Shown: positions 8,340 through 17,804 of the stretch, piece after piece | Numbering within the stretch: the stretch's first letter is position 1 | Layout: every line of letters begins with the position of its first letter | Origin: CAYQMF01 sp964418595 | GTDB taxonomy: Bacteria > Planctomycetota > UBA1135 > UBA2386 | Reading direction: 5' to 3' | Assembly: GCA_964418595.1 (NCBI GenBank) | Contig: CAYQMF010000042.1 | Location: forward strand, 1-47,784 | Length of the DNA stretch: 47,784 bases | Program-made: the position numbers and the translations under genes | Notes under the pieces: model-generated | Told to the model about the DNA's origin: nothing | What the model saw: the letters and a program-made list of their open reading frames with translations, nothing else | The model's database searches: none

Positions 8340-8969
8340 ATGATCACCTTCTCCACACGCAAGCTTTGTGCGGCGCTGCTCGTCAGCTCCCTCTGGATCG
8401 GCACGACCTCGTGCGGCTCCACCCCCGCGGAAAACAACGGTCCCGTCGTGACCGGCGAGTCCTGGATCGACAACCCCGGCGACATCAAGGACGTCCTCAC
8501 CGCCACCGGCGCCGCGAAGATCCTCGGCAACCCGTCCGCCGCGCGCACCCGCGCCGAGGCCGACGGCCGCGCCAAGATCGCCGCGTCCGCGAAGGCGCTG
8601 ATCCAGTCGCTGGTGTCGAACTGGGCGAAGGAGACTGGTGACATGCTCGACGAGCGCACCATCAGCTCGTACCTCAACGACGAGGTCCTCATCCGGCAGA
8701 TCACCGACGCCGAGCTGATCGGCGCCCGGCCCGTCAAGTACGCCACGCGCGACGGGGTCCAGTACGTCCTCATCATGGTCGACGACCCCGAGAAGTGGAC
8801 CAAGCAGGTCGGGAAGTCCATGAAGGACCGCGCCATCAAGGACGAGACGCTGTTCAAGACCGAGGTGATGAAGCGCGACTTCGAGGACAAGCTCGACAAG
8901 CTCATCAACCGCGACGCCGACAACGCCAAGGACGCCAAAGCGAAGTTCCAGCAGGCCTACGTGAAGTGA
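8340..8969 (+). CDS. LPP20-like lipoprotein
   Basis: A 209-residue predicted lipoprotein. The start at ATG 8340 puts a basic N-terminus (STRK) and hydrophobic segment (LCAALLVSSLWIG) before TTSC at about residue 22; the lipobox is weak but the Cys is followed by GS. The mature part contains SWIDNP, then a segment rich in Ala with alternating charges (TRAEADGRAKIAASAKALIQ), a pattern of LPP20-type outer-membrane lipoproteins, and then VQYVLIMVDDPEKW. The C-terminal 50 residues are highly charged and helical. The leader is pyrimidine-rich with no Shine-Dalgarno. It is followed by a second LPP20-like gene after a strong hairpin, so the two may act together in the envelope. Confidence 0.72.
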   Translation: MITFSTRKLCAALLVSSLWIGTTSCGSTPAENNGPVVTGESWIDNPGDIKDVLTATGAAKILGNPSAARTRAEADGRAKIAASAKALIQSLVSNWAKETGDMLDERTISSYLNDEVLIRQITDAELIGARPVKYATRDGVQYVLIMVDDPEKWTKQVGKSMKDRAIKDETLFKTEVMKRDFEDKLDKLINRDADNAKDAKAKFQQAYVK

Positions 8970-9006
8970 CGACCTGCGCGAGCCACCGTGCAACGGCCGG
9001 CTCGAA

Positions 9007-9042
9007 CGGGCGCTGACTCGACCTCGGTCGAGTTGGCGCCCG
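9007..9042 (+). terminator. 16-bp hairpin between two lipoprotein genes
   Basis: CGGGCGC (9007-9013) pairs with GCGCCCG (9036-9042), and ACTCGAC (9016-9022) with GTCGAGT (9027-9033). The two bases between the arms can form G-U pairs, giving a continuous 16-bp stem with a four-base loop. There is no U-run after it. It lies 37 bases after the upstream stop and 31 bases before the next ATG, so it could be a terminator, a processing site or a 5' structure controlling the second gene. Confidence 0.6.
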
Positions 9043-9073
9043 CTGCCATTCTGGACCCTCCATCCCCCATCCC

Positions 9074-9475
9074 ATGCGCACTCCTCGCTGCCTCCTTGCC
9101 CTCGCCCTGGTCCTGCCGGCCGCCTGCGCCGCAACCGTGTACGACCCGCCGGAGTGGGTGGCGTCGCCACCGACTGACGCCGACTACATCTACGGTCTCG
9201 GGAGCTACGTCGGTTCGCTGCACGCGGAGGACAACCTCCCGCACGCGATCGAGCAAGCGCGCAGCATGCTCAGCCGCAACCTCAGTTCCCGCGTCACCAA
9301 CGAGACCGTCGTGCGCGACACCGAGAACACGAGCCGCATGCACTCCGAGACCACGGTGAGCGCCGACTTCGTGCTCAAGAACTCCGAGCTGCTGCAGTCG
9401 TGGACCGACTACCAGGGTCGGACCGGCAAGCCCGGGACCGTCTGGGTCCTCATGCGCATCCCGAAGATGAAGTAG
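9074..9475 (+). CDS. small LPP20-like lipoprotein
   Basis: A 133-residue predicted lipoprotein with signal RTPRCLLALALVLPAAC, where LPAAC is an acceptable lipobox. The mature part begins near YDPPEWV, with YIYGLGSYVGS and an Ala/Gln/Arg helix (AIEQARSMLSRNLSSRV) like the LPP20 core. That is the same order as in the larger lipoprotein upstream, suggesting an old duplication. The product ends WVLMRIPKMK. Leader sequence before the ATG is nearly all pyrimidine. Function is unknown; related small proteins are outer-membrane lipoproteins. Confidence 0.7.
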   Translation: MRTPRCLLALALVLPAACAATVYDPPEWVASPPTDADYIYGLGSYVGSLHAEDNLPHAIEQARSMLSRNLSSRVTNETVVRDTENTSRMHSETTVSADFVLKNSELLQSWTDYQGRTGKPGTVWVLMRIPKMK

Positions 9476-9489
9476 GGGCTGAGACGCGG

Positions 9490-10368
9490 TCAGGGCAGCC
9501 ACGAGCGCAGCCACATGCGCCACGCGGCGAGCGAGTGGCCCGCCAGCGCGCGCGCCTCACGCACGAGGGTCCGAGCCGCAGGCGCATCGCCGGCCCGGAT
9601 CTTGTCGAAGGCCGCGTCCAGGCGCGCGCGGGCACGTCGCGCCGCGCCCGCGCGCGCGATGACCGGGTCGCCAGGATGTGCGGCCGTGAGCTTGGCGAAG
9701 ATCCGATCGAGCCCGGTCAGGAAGCGCGCGGTCGCCGACAGGCTGCCGCCCCCCATGCGGTACGAGACGAGCGGCGCATCGACGTAGGCGAAGCTCGCGC
9801 CGGCGGAATCGAGCATGCGCAGCCACAGGTCGTAGTCCTCCGTCGCCACCAGTACCGGGTCTTCGTCGAAGCCCCCCGCCGCGAGCATGGCTTGCCGCCG
9901 TGCGAGCACGGAACTCGCGATCACCGGGTTGCCCTCGAGCAGGTCGCCGAACCGCAGGCGCGCCGGCACTGGTCGTCCGCCGCTGCGCCGCTCCCCGTCG
10001 CGCGCGCCGCCGAGGATCACCGCGTCGCTGCACACCGCGGCGACGTCGCGTTCGGCTTCGAGCACCGCCGCCTGCCGAGCCAGCTTGTCCGGAGCGAACA
10101 GGTCGTCGGCGTCGAGGAACGCCACCCACTCGCACGTGGTCGCCGCCACGCCGCGGTTGCGCGCCGCGGCCGGCCCGGCGTTGGCCTGGCGGATGACCCG
10201 CGCACCGGCACGCTCCGCCACCGCTGCGCTGCCGTCGCGCGACCCGTCGTCGACCACGATCACCTCGTCCGGAACCCGGGTCTGCGCCGCCACCGAAGCC
10301 AGCGTTGCCGCGAGATGCCGCTCGCCGTCGAACACCGGCACGACGACGGCGATCCGGCCCGCGCTCAT
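9490..10368 (-). CDS. glycosyltransferase family 2
   Basis: A 292-residue GT-A fold glycosyltransferase. The start ATG at 10368 overlaps the flippase stop by four bases and has AAGGGG just upstream. Motifs in order are IAVVVPVFDGERHLAATLAS (residues 5-24), VIVVDDGSRDGS, NAGPAAARNRG, and FLDADDLF, the DxD-type metal and nucleotide-sugar site. Later come TEDYDLWLRML and a helical C-terminal tail of about 80 residues with no membrane span. It probably adds a sugar to the lipid-linked repeat unit that the adjacent flippase moves across the membrane. Acceptor and sugar are unknown. Confidence 0.9.
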   Translation of the reverse strand: MSAGRIAVVVPVFDGERHLAATLASVAAQTRVPDEVIVVDDGSRDGSAAVAERAGARVIRQANAGPAAARNRGVAATTCEWVAFLDADDLFAPDKLARQAAVLEAERDVAAVCSDAVILGGARDGERRSGGRPVPARLRFGDLLEGNPVIASSVLARRQAMLAAGGFDEDPVLVATEDYDLWLRMLDSAGASFAYVDAPLVSYRMGGGSLSATARFLTGLDRIFAKLTAAHPGDPVIARAGAARRARARLDAAFDKIRAGDAPAARTLVREARALAGHSLAAWRMWLRSWLP

Positions 10369-11783
10369 GACCCCTTGCGCCGCAGCTTGCGCCAGACGGC
10401 GGCACCGATCTCGCGGACGTAGACGCCGTCGCCCCGCCGTGGCCACACGCACTCGAGCGCGCGCGCCCCACCACGTCGGGAATAGGCCCACAGCGTGAAC
10501 GCCGCCGACGCGAAGTACGCCACCGACGAGGCCTTCGCCGCACCGATCGCACCTTGCGCCGGGATCCACAGCACGTCGAGACCGATCATCGTGCAAAACG
10601 CGATCGTACCGGCGCCGATGCAAGCTGGCAGGTGGCCGCGTGCGGCCAGATCGTTCTGCAGGATCTTGGCCAGCGTGAAGCACGCGGTCCCCGGCGCGAG
10701 CCAGAGGTACGCCGGCCACACGCTCGGCAGCCAGTTGGTCGTGAAGACCGCGGGCTTGCCGCGCCACGCCTCGTACACCAAGTCGAGCACGGCGAACAAC
10801 GGCCCCATGCCGACGGCCACCAGGAGGGTGCCGAGGATCGCCACCGCGAAGCACATGCGGGCGAGCACCGGGGTCACCACCTTGGCCCGCTCGTGCGTCT
10901 CTCCGGCCACCTTGCTGAAGAAGAGGTCGCGCAGCGCCTCCGGGAAGTGCCACACCAGCTCCGCCAGGGTCACCGCCAGGCTGTAGAAGGCGATCTCCGC
11001 CTTGATCGCCTTCGCCGCGTCGTCGCCCGCGAGCAGCAGCGGCACGAACAGCACCGGCAGGAGGATGAGATCCAGCCGGTGGTTCAGGTAGGTGAGCACC
11101 GACGTGATGTTCGCCTTCCACCCGAACGCCAGCCCGTCGCGCAGGAACTCCCGATGCAGGCGGGGCCGCAGCCGGACCGTGCTGCGCAGCATCCACACCA
11201 CGACGCAGGCGATGAGGATCGACACACTCAGGCGGCCGTACGCCACGCCGTCCGCCGCCGCCGGGCCGCCGCCGCCCAGCCAGAAGAAGAGCAGGAAGGA
11301 CGGCAGGAACGCCGCCGACGACAGCACGTGCACCAGGTTGTAGTCGCGCACGCGCTCGGTCGCGAGCTGGATGCTGTTGTAGTAGCTCGACAGCAGCAGG
11401 AACGGCACGCACGCGCACACTGGCCACACGATGCTCGGGCGCACCGTCCATTCCGGCTTGAGCAAGGGCACGAGCCAGAGCACGAGGCCGATGCCGGCGA
11501 GCGCCACGAACGTCCCCCATACGATCGCCACGAACCCTGTGGTCTCGGCGACCGCCTGCACGCTGTGCTTGCCCCGCCGCACGAAGTAGACGAGCGAGGT
11601 CGCGAGGCCGAGGTTGGCCACCGCCATGAGGATGAACGGCAGCGTCGTGAGCAGGTCGGCGACGCCCTTGTAGTCGGGGTTCTCCGCGAGCAGCAGGCTG
11701 AGCACGATGCCTGCGCCCTTGTCGAGCAGCACCACGAGCACGTGCATCGCGAAGCTGAAGACGACCCAGCGCCGGAAGTTCAT
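10365..11783 (-). CDS. polysaccharide flippase-like membrane protein (MOP superfamily)
   Basis: A 472-residue membrane protein with about twelve to fourteen hydrophobic segments and a basic C-terminus (AAVWRKLRRKGS), like Wzx-type flippases that move undecaprenyl-linked glycans to the periplasm. The N-terminal region (MNFRRWVVFSFAMHVLVVLL, then a conserved gap and YFVRRGKHSV) fits the fold of oligosaccharide flippases. The start was chosen at 11783 because upstream sequence in frame is arginine- and proline-rich and unlike a membrane protein. A near-perfect 20-bp palindrome lies four bases upstream. It is co-transcribed with the GT2 gene and divergent from a GT4 gene. Confidence 0.8.
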   Translation of the reverse strand: MNFRRWVVFSFAMHVLVVLLDKGAGIVLSLLLAENPDYKGVADLLTTLPFILMAVANLGLATSLVYFVRRGKHSVQAVAETTGFVAIVWGTFVALAGIGLVLWLVPLLKPEWTVRPSIVWPVCACVPFLLLSSYYNSIQLATERVRDYNLVHVLSSAAFLPSFLLFFWLGGGGPAAADGVAYGRLSVSILIACVVVWMLRSTVRLRPRLHREFLRDGLAFGWKANITSVLTYLNHRLDLILLPVLFVPLLLAGDDAAKAIKAEIAFYSLAVTLAELVWHFPEALRDLFFSKVAGETHERAKVVTPVLARMCFAVAILGTLLVAVGMGPLFAVLDLVYEAWRGKPAVFTTNWLPSVWPAYLWLAPGTACFTLAKILQNDLAARGHLPACIGAGTIAFCTMIGLDVLWIPAQGAIGAAKASSVAYFASAAFTLWAYSRRGGARALECVWPRRGDGVYVREIGAAVWRKLRRKGS

Positions 11784-11786
11784 GGG

Positions 11787-11806
11787 GTCGGGACCCGGGA
11801 CCCGAC
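11787..11806. promoter_or_regulatory. 20-bp palindrome at the flippase start
   Basis: GTCGGG (11787-11792) and CCCGAC (11801-11806) flank ACCCGGGA; the only mismatches to perfect symmetry are the two A residues at 11793 and 11800. It sits four bases before the flippase ATG on the minus strand, so it could be an operator or an RNA hairpin blocking the start. Confidence 0.5.
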
Positions 11807-11909
11807 GCCAAGCGCGGCGGGATCGATGGCGATCCGGAGGTGGGACGAAGGGAGCATGCGAGCGATTCGGCGGGCGACCGAGGTGAGCACACAACCCGCA
11901 CCGTGGACA

Positions 11910-11929
11910 GCCGACAAGCACTTATCGGC
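11910..11929. promoter_or_regulatory. inverted repeat in the divergent polysaccharide promoter region
   Basis: GCCGACAAG (11910-11918) and CTTATCGGC (11921-11929) are inverted repeats around CA, with one mismatch per arm. It lies near the middle of the 252-bp gap 11784-12035 between divergent flippase and glycosyltransferase genes, where an operator for both directions would be expected. No convincing -35/-10 pair was found elsewhere in the gap. Confidence 0.4.
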
Positions 11930-12035
11930 GGATGCCGGCCGGCGAGAAAGCTCTTGCGCGCACGACCGCCCTGCCGACAGATGTAGGGATGTCCGACAGC
12001 GGGCGCCAACCGTTGCAGCGCGCGACACCCGGGTG

Positions 12036-13244
12036 ATGAGGGTCGTCTTCCTCAGCCAGCGCGTTCCGTTCCCGCCGGATCGCGGCGACCGGATCACCAC
12101 GCACCACTTCCTGCGCCACCTCCTCGGCCGCGGCTGCGAGGTCTTCGCCGGGTGCTTCCGGGAAGAGCCCGACGACGACGTCCACGCGGCGACGCTCGCC
12201 CGCGACGTGCGCGAGCTGTGCGCTCCGCGGATCTCCCGGCGCTGGCGCAAGCTGGCCAGCTTGCGCGGACTCCTGCGTGGCCAGCCGTTGACCCTGCCGT
12301 TCTTCGCGCACCGGGGCCTCGCGCGCACCGTCGCGCGTTGGGTCGAGCTACACCGGCCCGACCTCGTCTGGGTGTACTCGTCGGGGATGGCGCAGTTCGC
12401 GATGCCCCACGCCGGGCCGCTACGCCTCATGCAGTTCGCCGAGCTGGACTCCGACAAGTGGCGCCAGTTCGCGACGCGCGCCACAGGCGCGGCGCGCAGA
12501 GTGTATGCGCGCGAAGCGCGCCTGTTGCTGCGCTACGAGACGCAGGTGGCGCGCACCTTCGACGTCAGCGCCGTCGTGTCCGACGTCGAGAAGACCCTGT
12601 TCGAGCAGTCGATCCCCGGTGTCACGCCGAGCGTGCTACCCAACGGCGTCGACGTCGAGCAGTTCGCCGTCGGCGATCCGGCGGCGCGCGAGCCGCACAC
12701 CGCGATCTTCACCGGCGTGATGGACTATGAACCCAACGTGGACGGGGTGCTGTGGTTCGTGCGCGAGTGCTGGCCCGCCGTGCGCCAGCGCGTCCCCGAC
12801 GCGCGCCTCCTGGTCGTCGGCTCGCGTCCGGTCGCCGCGATCCTCGGGCTCCACGATCGCGACGGCATCGAGGTCACCGGGCGCGTGCCGGCCATCCCGC
12901 CCTGGTTGCACCGGGCCAGCGTCGCGATCGCGCCGCTGCGGCTCGCACGCGGCGTGCAGAACAAAGTGCTCGAGGCGATGAGCACGGGCCTGCCGGTCGT
13001 CGCGACGGCGCAAGCTGCGCAGGGACTCGGCCCGAGCGACGCAGCGCCGGGCGTCGTCGTCGCCAACGATTCCGACGCAACCGTATCCGCCGTCACCGGA
13101 TTCCTCCTCGCGCCGGCGCGGGCACAGGCCGAAGGCGCGCGTGCCGCCGCGCACGTGCGCGCCCGCTTCCTTTGGGAGCACATGTTCGCGCGCGCCGACG
13201 CCGCGATCGACGCCGCGCGCGCGCGCCGACAGAATCCGCACTGA
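12036..13244 (+). CDS. glycosyltransferase of the PEP-CTERM/exosortase-associated type (TIGR03087-like)
   Basis: A 402-residue GT4 glycosyltransferase. The start at ATG 12036 (a GTG directly precedes it) gives VVFLSQRVPFPPDRGDRITT, followed by LRGLLRGQPLTLPFF, VYSSGMAQFAMP, ELDSDKWRQFA and a YAREARLLLRYE helix. The C-terminal half has LPNGVDVEQFA, FTGVMDYEPNVDGVLWFVRE, VTGRVPAIPPWLHRA and VAPLRLARGVQNKVLEAMS-like IAPLRLARGVQNKVLEAMS. This run of motifs is that of the family linked to exosortase-type exopolysaccharide clusters (TIGR03087). No exosortase or PEP-CTERM protein is seen in the window, so the rest of such a locus may lie elsewhere. It is divergent from the flippase/GT2 pair. Confidence 0.87.
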   Translation: MRVVFLSQRVPFPPDRGDRITTHHFLRHLLGRGCEVFAGCFREEPDDDVHAATLARDVRELCAPRISRRWRKLASLRGLLRGQPLTLPFFAHRGLARTVARWVELHRPDLVWVYSSGMAQFAMPHAGPLRLMQFAELDSDKWRQFATRATGAARRVYAREARLLLRYETQVARTFDVSAVVSDVEKTLFEQSIPGVTPSVLPNGVDVEQFAVGDPAAREPHTAIFTGVMDYEPNVDGVLWFVRECWPAVRQRVPDARLLVVGSRPVAAILGLHDRDGIEVTGRVPAIPPWLHRASVAIAPLRLARGVQNKVLEAMSTGLPVVATAQAAQGLGPSDAAPGVVVANDSDATVSAVTGFLLAPARAQAEGARAAAHVRARFLWEHMFARADAAIDAARARRQNPH

Positions 13245-13283
13245 ACCGCGCGCGCGGCACCGCGTTCGCGCGCCGCTCGCCGC

Positions 13284-15449
13284 ATGATTCGCCTCCTCCT
13301 CACGTCGTGCCTCGTCGCCAGCCTGGCGGCGCAGGCTCCCACTCCCGCTCCCAAGCCCGCCCCGCAGGACAACGCGCCGCAGAGCACGGACCAGAAGCCA
13401 CACGGGACGCGCGTCCTCGTGACGGCAACTCGCGCCGACGACGATCCCTTCGAGCTGCCGTACTCCACGACGACCCTCGATGCCGCGCTCCTCGCCACCG
13501 GCCGGCAGGTGCGCACCCTGCCGGAGACCCTGCGCGACGTACCCGGCATCTCCGCCCAGAAGACCGCGCATGGTCAGGGCTCGCCAAAGTTCCGCGGCCA
13601 GACCGGCTTCCAGACCCTGCTCCTCGTCGACGGCATCCGCATGAACGACTCGACGTGGCGCTCCGGCAACGTCGAGTACTGGAATCAGGTCGACCCCTAC
13701 GCGATCGAGCGCCTCGAGATCGTGCGCGGCCCGTCCTCCGTGCTGTGGGGCTCCGACGCGGTGAGCGGCGTCGGTCAGGCGATCACCAAGAAGCGCGCGT
13801 CGTTCGAGCCCGGCTTCCACGCCGGCGGCGCGGCGCTCTTCCGCTACGCGACCGCGGAGAACTCCGTCACCTCGCACGCCGAGAGCGACGGCAACCTCGG
13901 CGATCTCGGCTGGCACGCGGGCCTCAGCTACAAGGACTACGACGACCTGCGTGCCGGCAACGACGTGGGCCTGCTGGCCAACACCGGCTACGATGCCGCC
14001 GACGGCGACCTCGCGCTCACCTGGAAGCTGAGCGATGCGGAGCGCATGACCTTCGCCGCCCAGCACACGAGCCTGCGCGACGTGCCGCGCACGCACAGCA
14101 CGGTGGCCAACAACGGCTGGCGCGGGCTCACGCCCGGCAGCGACGTGCAGCGCGACCACACGCACCGGCGCTGGCTGACGTACGTGCGCTACGAGGCCGA
14201 TGGCGGCCCCGGCGCGGTCTTCGATTCGGTATCGGCGACCGTCGCGTTCAAGCACCGCTACGAGCGCGAAGATCGCATCCGCAGCAACGGCCGGCGCATC
14301 TTCCAGCAGATGGACGTGCAGACCCCGGCCCTGCTCGCGCAGGCGGAGAAGGCCACCGCCGTCGGCCGACTGGTGTTCGGCGTGGATTGGTACCGCGACT
14401 ACGTCGACTCGGAGCAGCGCGAGCACGCCGCCAACGGCACGCTCCTCTCGTCGTTGAAGCGCGGCGTGGTCGCCGGCGACGCGGAGTACGACCTCGCGGG
14501 CGCCTTCGTCGAGGACACCATCGACGTCACCGCGAGCACGGAGGTCACGGCCGGCCTGCGCTACCAGTACGTCAACCTCAGCGCCGACGACGTTGCGGTG
14601 TCGGGAGTCACGACCACCGATCACATCAGCGACAACTGGCACGCCGCCACCGGCAGCCTGCGCGCGATCCAGCGCCTGGGCGAACGGACGCGCGTGTTCG
14701 CGGGCGCGAGCCAGGGCTTCCGCGCGCCCAACCTCTCGGACACCACGCGCTTCGACATCGGCCGCACCAACGAACGAGAGATCCCCGCCACGAACCTCGA
14801 CCCGGAGATCTACACGACCCTCGAGGTGGGCGCCCGCTTCCAGGGCGAGATCGTCGAGACTTCGGCGACGACGTACTACACGTGGGTGCACGACCAGATC
14901 GGTCGCCTCCGCACCGGGGCCACCAACGCCAACGGTGAGTTCCTGGTCAGCAAGAGCAACATCGGCAACGGCTGGTACGCGGGTTTCGAACTCGAGGGCG
15001 CGGTGAAGCTCGACCCGGTGTGCGCGTGCCTCACGAACTGGTCGGCCTTCGGCTGGTTCGACTACGTGGACGCCCACATCGACCAGGTGAACAGCGCAGG
15101 GCTCACCATCAGCGACCGCCCATCTGCCATGCCGCCGCCCAGCGGCCGCTTCGGGCTGCGCTGGGCGCGCCCGGACGGCAAGGCCGGCTTCGAGGCGTTC
15201 GCGCACATGGCCTACCATGTCAAGCCCTCGCGCTACACGGAGGCCGACGCGCAGAACACGTCGCGCATCCCGCCGCAGGGGCTGCCGGGCTACGCGAGCA
15301 TCGGCCTGCGCGGCTTCCTGACGCTGGAGCCGAACACGACCGTGGCGGTCGCCATCGAGAACCTGACCGACGCCGACTACCGGATCATGGACTCGGGCGT
15401 GAACGAGCCCGGCGTCAACGCGATCCTCACGGTCGAAACGCGCTTCTGA
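13284..15449 (+). CDS. TonB-dependent outer-membrane receptor
   Basis: A 721-residue outer-membrane transporter. After the signal peptide (IRLLLTSCLVASLAA, cut before QAP) and a Pro-rich linker, the plug domain spans about residues 45-165, with VTATRADDD near a TonB-box position, LRDVPGI, RGQTGFQTLLLVDGIRMND and VRGPSSVLWGSDAVSGV. The remaining 550 residues have alternating aromatic and polar strands of a 22-strand barrel, with FAGASQGFRAPNLSD in the late barrel, and end in the aromatic VETRF. It presumably imports an iron chelate, cobalamin or glycan. No TonB, ExbB or ExbD gene is visible; the next genes are on the other strand. Substrate is not predictable. Confidence 0.92.
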   Translation: MIRLLLTSCLVASLAAQAPTPAPKPAPQDNAPQSTDQKPHGTRVLVTATRADDDPFELPYSTTTLDAALLATGRQVRTLPETLRDVPGISAQKTAHGQGSPKFRGQTGFQTLLLVDGIRMNDSTWRSGNVEYWNQVDPYAIERLEIVRGPSSVLWGSDAVSGVGQAITKKRASFEPGFHAGGAALFRYATAENSVTSHAESDGNLGDLGWHAGLSYKDYDDLRAGNDVGLLANTGYDAADGDLALTWKLSDAERMTFAAQHTSLRDVPRTHSTVANNGWRGLTPGSDVQRDHTHRRWLTYVRYEADGGPGAVFDSVSATVAFKHRYEREDRIRSNGRRIFQQMDVQTPALLAQAEKATAVGRLVFGVDWYRDYVDSEQREHAANGTLLSSLKRGVVAGDAEYDLAGAFVEDTIDVTASTEVTAGLRYQYVNLSADDVAVSGVTTTDHISDNWHAATGSLRAIQRLGERTRVFAGASQGFRAPNLSDTTRFDIGRTNEREIPATNLDPEIYTTLEVGARFQGEIVETSATTYYTWVHDQIGRLRTGATNANGEFLVSKSNIGNGWYAGFELEGAVKLDPVCACLTNWSAFGWFDYVDAHIDQVNSAGLTISDRPSAMPPPSGRFGLRWARPDGKAGFEAFAHMAYHVKPSRYTEADAQNTSRIPPQGLPGYASIGLRGFLTLEPNTTVAVAIENLTDADYRIMDSGVNEPGVNAILTVETRF

Positions 15450-15479
15450 GCCGCTCCGCGCCGCACGCGGCGACCCTGC

Positions 15480-15713
15480 CTACGCGTCGCCGTCGTCGCC
15501 GATCTCGTCGGGCAGCCCGGCCTTCAGCCGCTCGATGCGGCGCCGCAGCTTGGCATTCTGGCTGCGCAGGCGCTTGCTGCTCTGCAGCAGGCGCGACAGT
15601 TCGTCGGCGAGGGCGCCGGCGCGCGCCGGCTCGATGGTGAGCGGCGCACCGCCGGCGCGGGCGAGTCGGCGCAGGTCGGTGGCCAGCGCGTCCAGGGGAC
15701 CGGTGTCGCTCAT
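15480..15713 (-). CDS. 77-residue coiled-coil protein
   Basis: A small protein whose ATG overlaps the stop of the sugar dehydrogenase (four-base overlap at 15710-15713), so it is translationally coupled. Residues 30-70 form a heptad-like helix (ADELSRLLQSSKRLRSQNAK and then LRRRIERLKAG), followed by an acidic tail DEIGDDGDA. No family is recognised; it looks like a small cytoplasmic coiled coil. The reading frame continues upstream but only through the neighbouring gene. Confidence 0.6.
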   Translation of the reverse strand: MSDTGPLDALATDLRRLARAGGAPLTIEPARAGALADELSRLLQSSKRLRSQNAKLRRRIERLKAGLPDEIGDDGDA

Positions 15714-16918
15714 CGTTCGAGCCCGTAGATGCGGCCGTCGTAGCACAGCAGCAATGCCTCGCCGTCGGGTGTCTCCGCGAACGACGCCACCTGCCTCCCG
15801 CCGGCACTCGCGATCTGACGCACGCGATGCTTGCCGCCCTCGCGATCCTCGTGCACGGCCCACACCCGCCCCGACGCGAAGTCGGCGTAGAGGAAGGCGC
15901 CGACGAGGTCGGGATGCCGCGTGCCGCGGTACACGTGCCCACCCGTCACCGAGATCCCTTCGCGCCGCGGGTAGTAGGCGATCGGCTCGACCATGGTCTT
16001 CAGCACCTCGGGATCGACTTCAGCGTCCTTGAACGGCACATGCGCCTCGCGCAGGTTCCAGCCGTAGTTGCCGCCCTTGACGATGCGGTCGACCTCCTCC
16101 CACGTGTCCTGGCCGACGTCGCCACACCAGAGATCGCCGGTGCCGCGATCGAACGCGATCCGCCACGGGTTGCGCAGGCCGTAGGCCCAGATCTCGCCAC
16201 GCGCGCGATCCGTGCGCTCGCCGGCGAACGGGTTGTCGGCCGGGATCGCGTAGGGATGCTCCGCCGTCGCGCCGCGCACGTCGATGCGCAGGATCTTGCC
16301 CAGCAAGGTCTGCAGGTTCTGGCCGGACTTCAACGGATCGTTGGCGGCGCCGCCATCGCCGAAGGCCAGGTAGAGCATCGCGTCGGCGCCGAACACGATC
16401 GTGCCGCCGTTGTGGTTGCCCCACGGCTGGTTGACCACCAGGATCTCGAGCTCCGACTCCGCGGGCGCGAGCGGGCCGGCGATGCCATCGACCGCCGTCA
16501 GGCGCGCGACGACGCCACGTCGCTTGCCGCGCTCCGGCCGGTGCGAGTAGTGGATGTAGAGGTGCCGGTTGGTCGCGTACTCGGGGTCGAAGGCGAAGCC
16601 GAGCAGCCCCTCCTCGTTGTGGCCGCCGTTCTTCGGATGGTAGGTCTTGGCCGTCCAGTCGAGGAAGGTCGCGCGCTCGCTCTTGCTGCCGTCGCGCGGG
16701 ATCCGGTGCACCAGCCCGTACTGCTCGACGACGTAGCAGTGCTCCGGGTCGAGGGCCGTGTACGCGAGGAAGATCGGCCGGTCGAACTTCGCCTGCCCGG
16801 GGAACGCGTCCTTCAGCGTCAACTGCGCCGGCTCCACCTCGGTGGCGGGTTGCCGGGCGGGCTCGGCCTGGGCCGCCAACGTGGAGAGCAGGAAGAGCGT
16901 GGCGGTGGAAGCGCGCAT
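15710..16918 (-). CDS. PQQ-dependent sugar dehydrogenase-like protein (glucose/sorbosone dehydrogenase family)
   Basis: A 402-residue exported six-bladed beta-propeller. The signal RASTATLFLLSTLAA is followed by QAEP. Family motifs are present in order: NEEGLLGFAFDPEY, YIHYSH, HNGGTIVFGADAMLYLAFGD and then GGAANDP (Ca/PQQ side of the propeller), LGKILRIDV, AYGLRNPWRIAFD, GDVGQDTWEEVDRI, GGNYGWN, and VYRGTRHPDLVGAFLYADF. Members oxidise aldose sugars in the periplasm using PQQ or are uncharacterised relatives. No PQQ-biosynthesis gene is in view, so cofactor supply is uncertain. It shares an operon with the 77-residue coiled-coil gene. Confidence 0.88.
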   Translation of the reverse strand: MRASTATLFLLSTLAAQAEPARQPATEVEPAQLTLKDAFPGQAKFDRPIFLAYTALDPEHCYVVEQYGLVHRIPRDGSKSERATFLDWTAKTYHPKNGGHNEEGLLGFAFDPEYATNRHLYIHYSHRPERGKRRGVVARLTAVDGIAGPLAPAESELEILVVNQPWGNHNGGTIVFGADAMLYLAFGDGGAANDPLKSGQNLQTLLGKILRIDVRGATAEHPYAIPADNPFAGERTDRARGEIWAYGLRNPWRIAFDRGTGDLWCGDVGQDTWEEVDRIVKGGNYGWNLREAHVPFKDAEVDPEVLKTMVEPIAYYPRREGISVTGGHVYRGTRHPDLVGAFLYADFASGRVWAVHEDREGGKHRVRQIASAGGRQVASFAETPDGEALLLCYDGRIYGLER

Positions 16919-16989
16919 GGGGTCGCTCTTCTAACGCTCTTTCGGGTTGGCGCCAGCCGGGAGCGCCGCGACGATCCCGCGCTCGAGCG

Positions 16990-17754
<765 letters not shown>

Positions 17755-17804
17755 TGCCGGTGCCGTCTCAAGTCGGGACGGGAACGCGCCGATAGCAGGG
17801 GCGT

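Noticed and set aside
15459..15472. Small GC hairpin between the TonB receptor and the coiled-coil gene
   Set aside because: The stem has only four pairs once a realistic loop is allowed, so it is not strong enough to call a terminator.
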